From assembly GCA_947165725.1 (NCBI GenBank), contig CAMVBL010000022.1, positions 1 through 16,907 of the forward strand: a stretch of DNA of 16,907 bases, given 5' to 3'. This DNA comes from an uncultured Caryophanales bacterium. GTDB taxonomy: Bacteria > Bacillota_I > Bacilli_A > RFN20 > CAG-826. The position numbers and the translations under genes were made by a program. Each line of letters opens with the position of its first letter. Positions within the stretch are counted from its first letter, which is position 1. Of this stretch, positions 14,792-16,907 are shown piece by piece. The notes under the pieces were generated by a model that worked only from the letters and a program-made list of their open reading frames with translations, ran no database searches and was not told the DNA's origin.

Positions 14792-16117
14792 ATGGGTAAA
14801 TATGATAAGTTTTTTGCTTTAGCAAAAGAAGCGGGACTAGAACAAGTTGAACTCTCTATTTCCGAATTCCATAGTTTAAATATCTCCTTATTCCATGGAG
14901 AAGTCGATGAATATAAAGATAACAATGGCTACGCAATTGTGGCTAGAGGTATCTTAAATGGTAAATGTGGTTCTGCCTCATGTGATGTTTGGAATAAAGA
15001 TAAAGCGGCTTGGTTAGTTAAAGAAATCGTCGCTAACGCCAAAGTCATTGAAAACGATGATCCTATCTTTATCTTCAAAGGTAGTGAAAAATACCACAAA
15101 GTTAATACTTATAATAAAGACTTAGAAAAAGTCTCCATCGATGAAAAGATGAAGAATCTCTATGCTTTAGAAAAAGCCTTAAAGGGTATTGATAAACGTA
15201 TTGTTGAAGTAGCGGGTACTGAATATAGTGAATCCACTGAAAAGCACACATTAGTGAACTCTAATGGTCTTAACTTAGTGCAAAAAGCTAACTACTTCAC
15301 ATTTGTTGGACAATGTGTCGCTAAAGAAGGCGAACAAACAAAATCTGGTTACGATTTCTTCTTAGGCAATAAATTTGAAGAATTCAATCCTGAAGAATTC
15401 GCTAAAAAGATTGTTAAATTAACTGTTGATCAATTAGGTGGTGAAGCCTGTGAATCTAACAAATATAAAGCAGTCTTACATCCAGATGTTGTTACAAGTT
15501 TAATGAGAGCCTATATTGGCCACGCTAATGCTGAAGAAGTCCAAAAGAATTCTTCCTTATTCATCGGTAAGATTGGTCAAAAGATTGCTTCTAACAAAGT
15601 CACTATTGAAGATAAACCACTTCAAAAGAATGTCTTTGCTAGATGGTTTGATGATGAAGGTGTGGCTACATACAATAAACCAATCATCAAAAACGGTAGA
15701 TTAGAAACATATTTATATAACTTAACCACTGCTGCTAAAGCAGGTGTACAAACAACCGGTAATGGTTATGGTGGCGGTTCTAAACGCGGTATTGCTTCTT
15801 CCTTCTTATCACTTAAACCAGGTAAGAAGTCATTAGAGCAATTATTCGAAGAAGTTGGTAACGGTGTTTATATTACTGATGTTTCTGGTTTACACGCAGG
15901 TTTAAATCCACAATCTGGTAATTTCTCACTTCAATCCACTGGTTTCATGATTGAAAATGGTAAGAAAGGTAAACCATTAGATTTAATTACTGTTTCTGGT
16001 AACTTATTAGAAATCTTCAAAGATGTCTTAGAAGTTGGTAATGATGTCACTGTTTCACCTTCAGGTGTTTCCGCTGAATCATTATTAATTAAGAAGATTG
16101 CTGTCTCAGGAAAGTAA
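14792..16117 (+). CDS. tldE: TldE/PmbA non-catalytic protease subunit
   Basis: TldE (PmbA) is the partner that, with TldD, forms the closed protease chamber; it lacks the zinc site. The 441-residue product has the family layout. An N-terminal domain includes ISEFHSLNISLFHGEVDEY. The central region LHPDVVTSLMRAYIGHANAEEVQKNSS stands where TldD has HExxxH but has no such motif. Then come FARWFDDEGVATYNKPIIKNGRLETYLYN, TGNGYGGGSKRGIASS near the middle of the C-domain, and LHAGLNPQSGNFSLQSTGFMIENGK near the end. It starts one base after tldD, with GGAGG about 14 bases upstream inside the tldD coding end, so coupling with tldD translation is likely. A strong terminator follows 20 bases after the stop. 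Length is normal and no damage is seen. Confidence 0.95.
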   Translation: MGKYDKFFALAKEAGLEQVELSISEFHSLNISLFHGEVDEYKDNNGYAIVARGILNGKCGSASCDVWNKDKAAWLVKEIVANAKVIENDDPIFIFKGSEKYHKVNTYNKDLEKVSIDEKMKNLYALEKALKGIDKRIVEVAGTEYSESTEKHTLVNSNGLNLVQKANYFTFVGQCVAKEGEQTKSGYDFFLGNKFEEFNPEEFAKKIVKLTVDQLGGEACESNKYKAVLHPDVVTSLMRAYIGHANAEEVQKNSSLFIGKIGQKIASNKVTIEDKPLQKNVFARWFDDEGVATYNKPIIKNGRLETYLYNLTTAAKAGVQTTGNGYGGGSKRGIASSFLSLKPGKKSLEQLFEEVGNGVYITDVSGLHAGLNPQSGNFSLQSTGFMIENGKKGKPLDLITVSGNLLEIFKDVLEVGNDVTVSPSGVSAESLLIKKIAVSGK

Positions 16118-16136
16118 GCATTAATCATACAAAATT

Positions 16137-16163
16137 AGACCGTAAATAATACGGTCTTTTTTT
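16137..16163 (+). terminator. Intrinsic terminator after tldE
   Basis: AGACCGT (16137-16143) pairs perfectly with ACGGTCT (16151-16157) around a seven-base loop and runs into seven T. It ends the tldDE transcript just before the endonuclease gene. Confidence 0.9.
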
Positions 16164-16179
16164 ATATGTTTCCTACGTG

Positions 16180-16185
16180 TATAAT
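16180..16185 (+). promoter_or_regulatory. TATAAT box with leaderless endonuclease start
   Basis: A perfect TATAAT ends nine bases before the ATG at 16195, so transcription should start at about 16192-16195, at or within three bases of the ATG. No Shine-Dalgarno is present. The -35 position is occupied by the terminator T-tract and matches poorly. Confidence 0.45.
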
Positions 16186-16194
16186 TAGTGGGCT

Positions 16195-16907
16195 ATGAAA
16201 AACAAAAAGATATTAACAATTTTAACAGCCATCGCTTTTATTGTGAGTGGCTGCACTGGTAATACACAATCTTCAAGTATTGCCCCAAGTACTCCAAGTA
16301 CAACAAGTGAAGTAAGCAGTAATCCAAGTAGTGATACTTCTACTTCCACAAGTTCTGCAGATTCTACATCTGCTACAAGTAGCAGTAGCAATACTTCTAC
16401 ATCCACTACTACAAGTTCTTCTACAGTAAGCAGCAGCAGTTCTGCCTCTAGTAGTAGTTCATCTTCCACCACTAGTTCATCCTATACACCTAGTGGAGAT
16501 ACTACATGGAACATCAATATTTCCTTAAGAGGTGCAGAATTTAGAAATGCCTTACAAACAATTATGGCCGGCAAAAGAACAAGAACTACATCATATAGTA
16601 ACTGTTTATCCCTTGGCGCTAAAGCGGCAGCGTATCCAAATTCTAATTCCTCAACATTCGTGCCTTTCTATCATGATTCTTCTAGACTTGCTACACAGGG
16701 TGAATGTAATAGAGAGCATACTTGGCCAAATTCTAGAGGAACTGGAACAAATGGTCCAGGTGCTGATCCATTTATCATTAGACCAACATTAACAAGCGAA
16801 AATAGTGACCGTGGTAATAATTTCTATGGCACAAAAGGTAAGGCTAATAAAGAATGGGATCCAGCATCATGTGGTTTTGAAGCCGCACGTGGTGAATCCG
16901 CTAGAGT
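16195..16907 (+). CDS. Endonuclease I-like secreted lipoprotein (3' end outside window)
   Basis: The open frame runs off the window after 237 codons. Residues 1-20 are a lipoprotein signal (MKNKKILTILTAIAFIVSGC) with lipobox VSGC and Cys20, so the protein should be tethered outside the cell. Residues 22 to about 102 are almost only Ser and Thr, a flexible surface linker. The nuclease domain then begins: CNREHTWPNSRG matches the catalytic NREHxWP motif of endonuclease I / Bacillus extracellular nuclease relatives, followed by GADPFIIRPTLTSENSDRGNNFYG, where the RP...N..RGN spacing is typical. WDPASCGFEAARGESAR also fits. The likely role is degradation of external DNA for nucleotides or defence. 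It has no Shine-Dalgarno, with a TATAAT nine bases from the ATG. The family call is good; the remaining C-terminal part is unseen. Confidence 0.85.
   Translation, partial: MKNKKILTILTAIAFIVSGCTGNTQSSSIAPSTPSTTSEVSSNPSSDTSTSTSSADSTSATSSSSNTSTSTTTSSSTVSSSSSASSSSSSSTTSSSYTPSGDTTWNINISLRGAEFRNALQTIMAGKRTRTTSYSNCLSLGAKAAAYPNSNSSTFVPFYHDSSRLATQGECNREHTWPNSRGTGTNGPGADPFIIRPTLTSENSDRGNNFYGTKGKANKEWDPASCGFEAARGESAR
16262..16494 (+). repeat. Ser/Thr low-complexity coding tract
   Basis: About 78 codons of the endonuclease lipoprotein are mostly AGT, AGC, TCT, TCA, TCC and ACT/ACA. Several short runs (AGTAGTAGT, AGCAGCAGC) are prone to in-frame length change. It encodes a linker rather than a folded domain. 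Confidence 0.75.

Noticed and set aside
16185..16472. Opposite-strand frame rich in Leu, Val and Glu
   Set aside because: It is the reverse complement of the Ser/Thr codon tract of the endonuclease lipoprotein; its composition follows from that and it lacks start signals.

Overview
The window is a chromosomal stretch of an AT-rich, low-GC Gram-positive bacterium. Strong AAAGGAGG-type ribosome binding sites, lipobox lipoproteins, a CpoA/LafB-like glycolipid glycosyltransferase and an Opp-type peptide importer all point to Bacillota, most likely a Bacilli lineage near the Mollicutes (RF39, Erysipelotrichales or Acholeplasma-like). This placement is inference. TGA is a stop at 1917-1919, and every tryptophan in the recognised genes is TGG, so the standard bacterial code fits. 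No rRNA, tRNA, CRISPR array, phage gene or recognisable insertion sequence was seen.

Layout. (1) 9-3745, + strand: a tight four-gene cluster of DegV-like lipid-binding protein, membrane-anchored alpha/beta hydrolase with Cys in the nucleophile position, membrane-anchored XRE regulator and carbamate kinase, closed by a hairpin terminator. (2) 3744-5442, - strand: a two-TM protein of unknown function and a family-4 glycosyltransferase resembling diglycosyl-diacylglycerol synthases, separated by a terminator. (3) 5443-6060, + strand: a small very basic protein whose Shine-Dalgarno is buried in a hairpin, then about 200 nt of structured non-coding sequence ending in a terminator shared with the opposing opp operon. 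(4) 6061-12838, - strand: a complete oppBCDFA operon; OppD carries a coiled-coil-like insertion of about 220 residues. (5) 12839-13383: an AT-rich divergent promoter region with several dyad symmetries. (6) 13384-16117, + strand: tldD-tldE metalloprotease pair, followed by a terminator. (7) 16195 to window end, + strand: the 5' part of a secreted endonuclease I-like lipoprotein with a long Ser/Thr linker.

Functional reading. OppA captures peptides outside, OppBC form the pore and OppDF supply ATP. TldDE, transcribed divergently, degrades unfolded peptides in the cytoplasm, so peptide uptake and proteolysis lie back to back. The secreted nuclease would release nucleotides from external DNA. 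Together these suggest a scavenging, host-associated lifestyle (inference). The least explained elements are the OppD insertion, the small basic gene with its structured flanks, and the apparent coexistence of strong-SD genes with SD-less genes that have a -10-like box almost touching the start codon.
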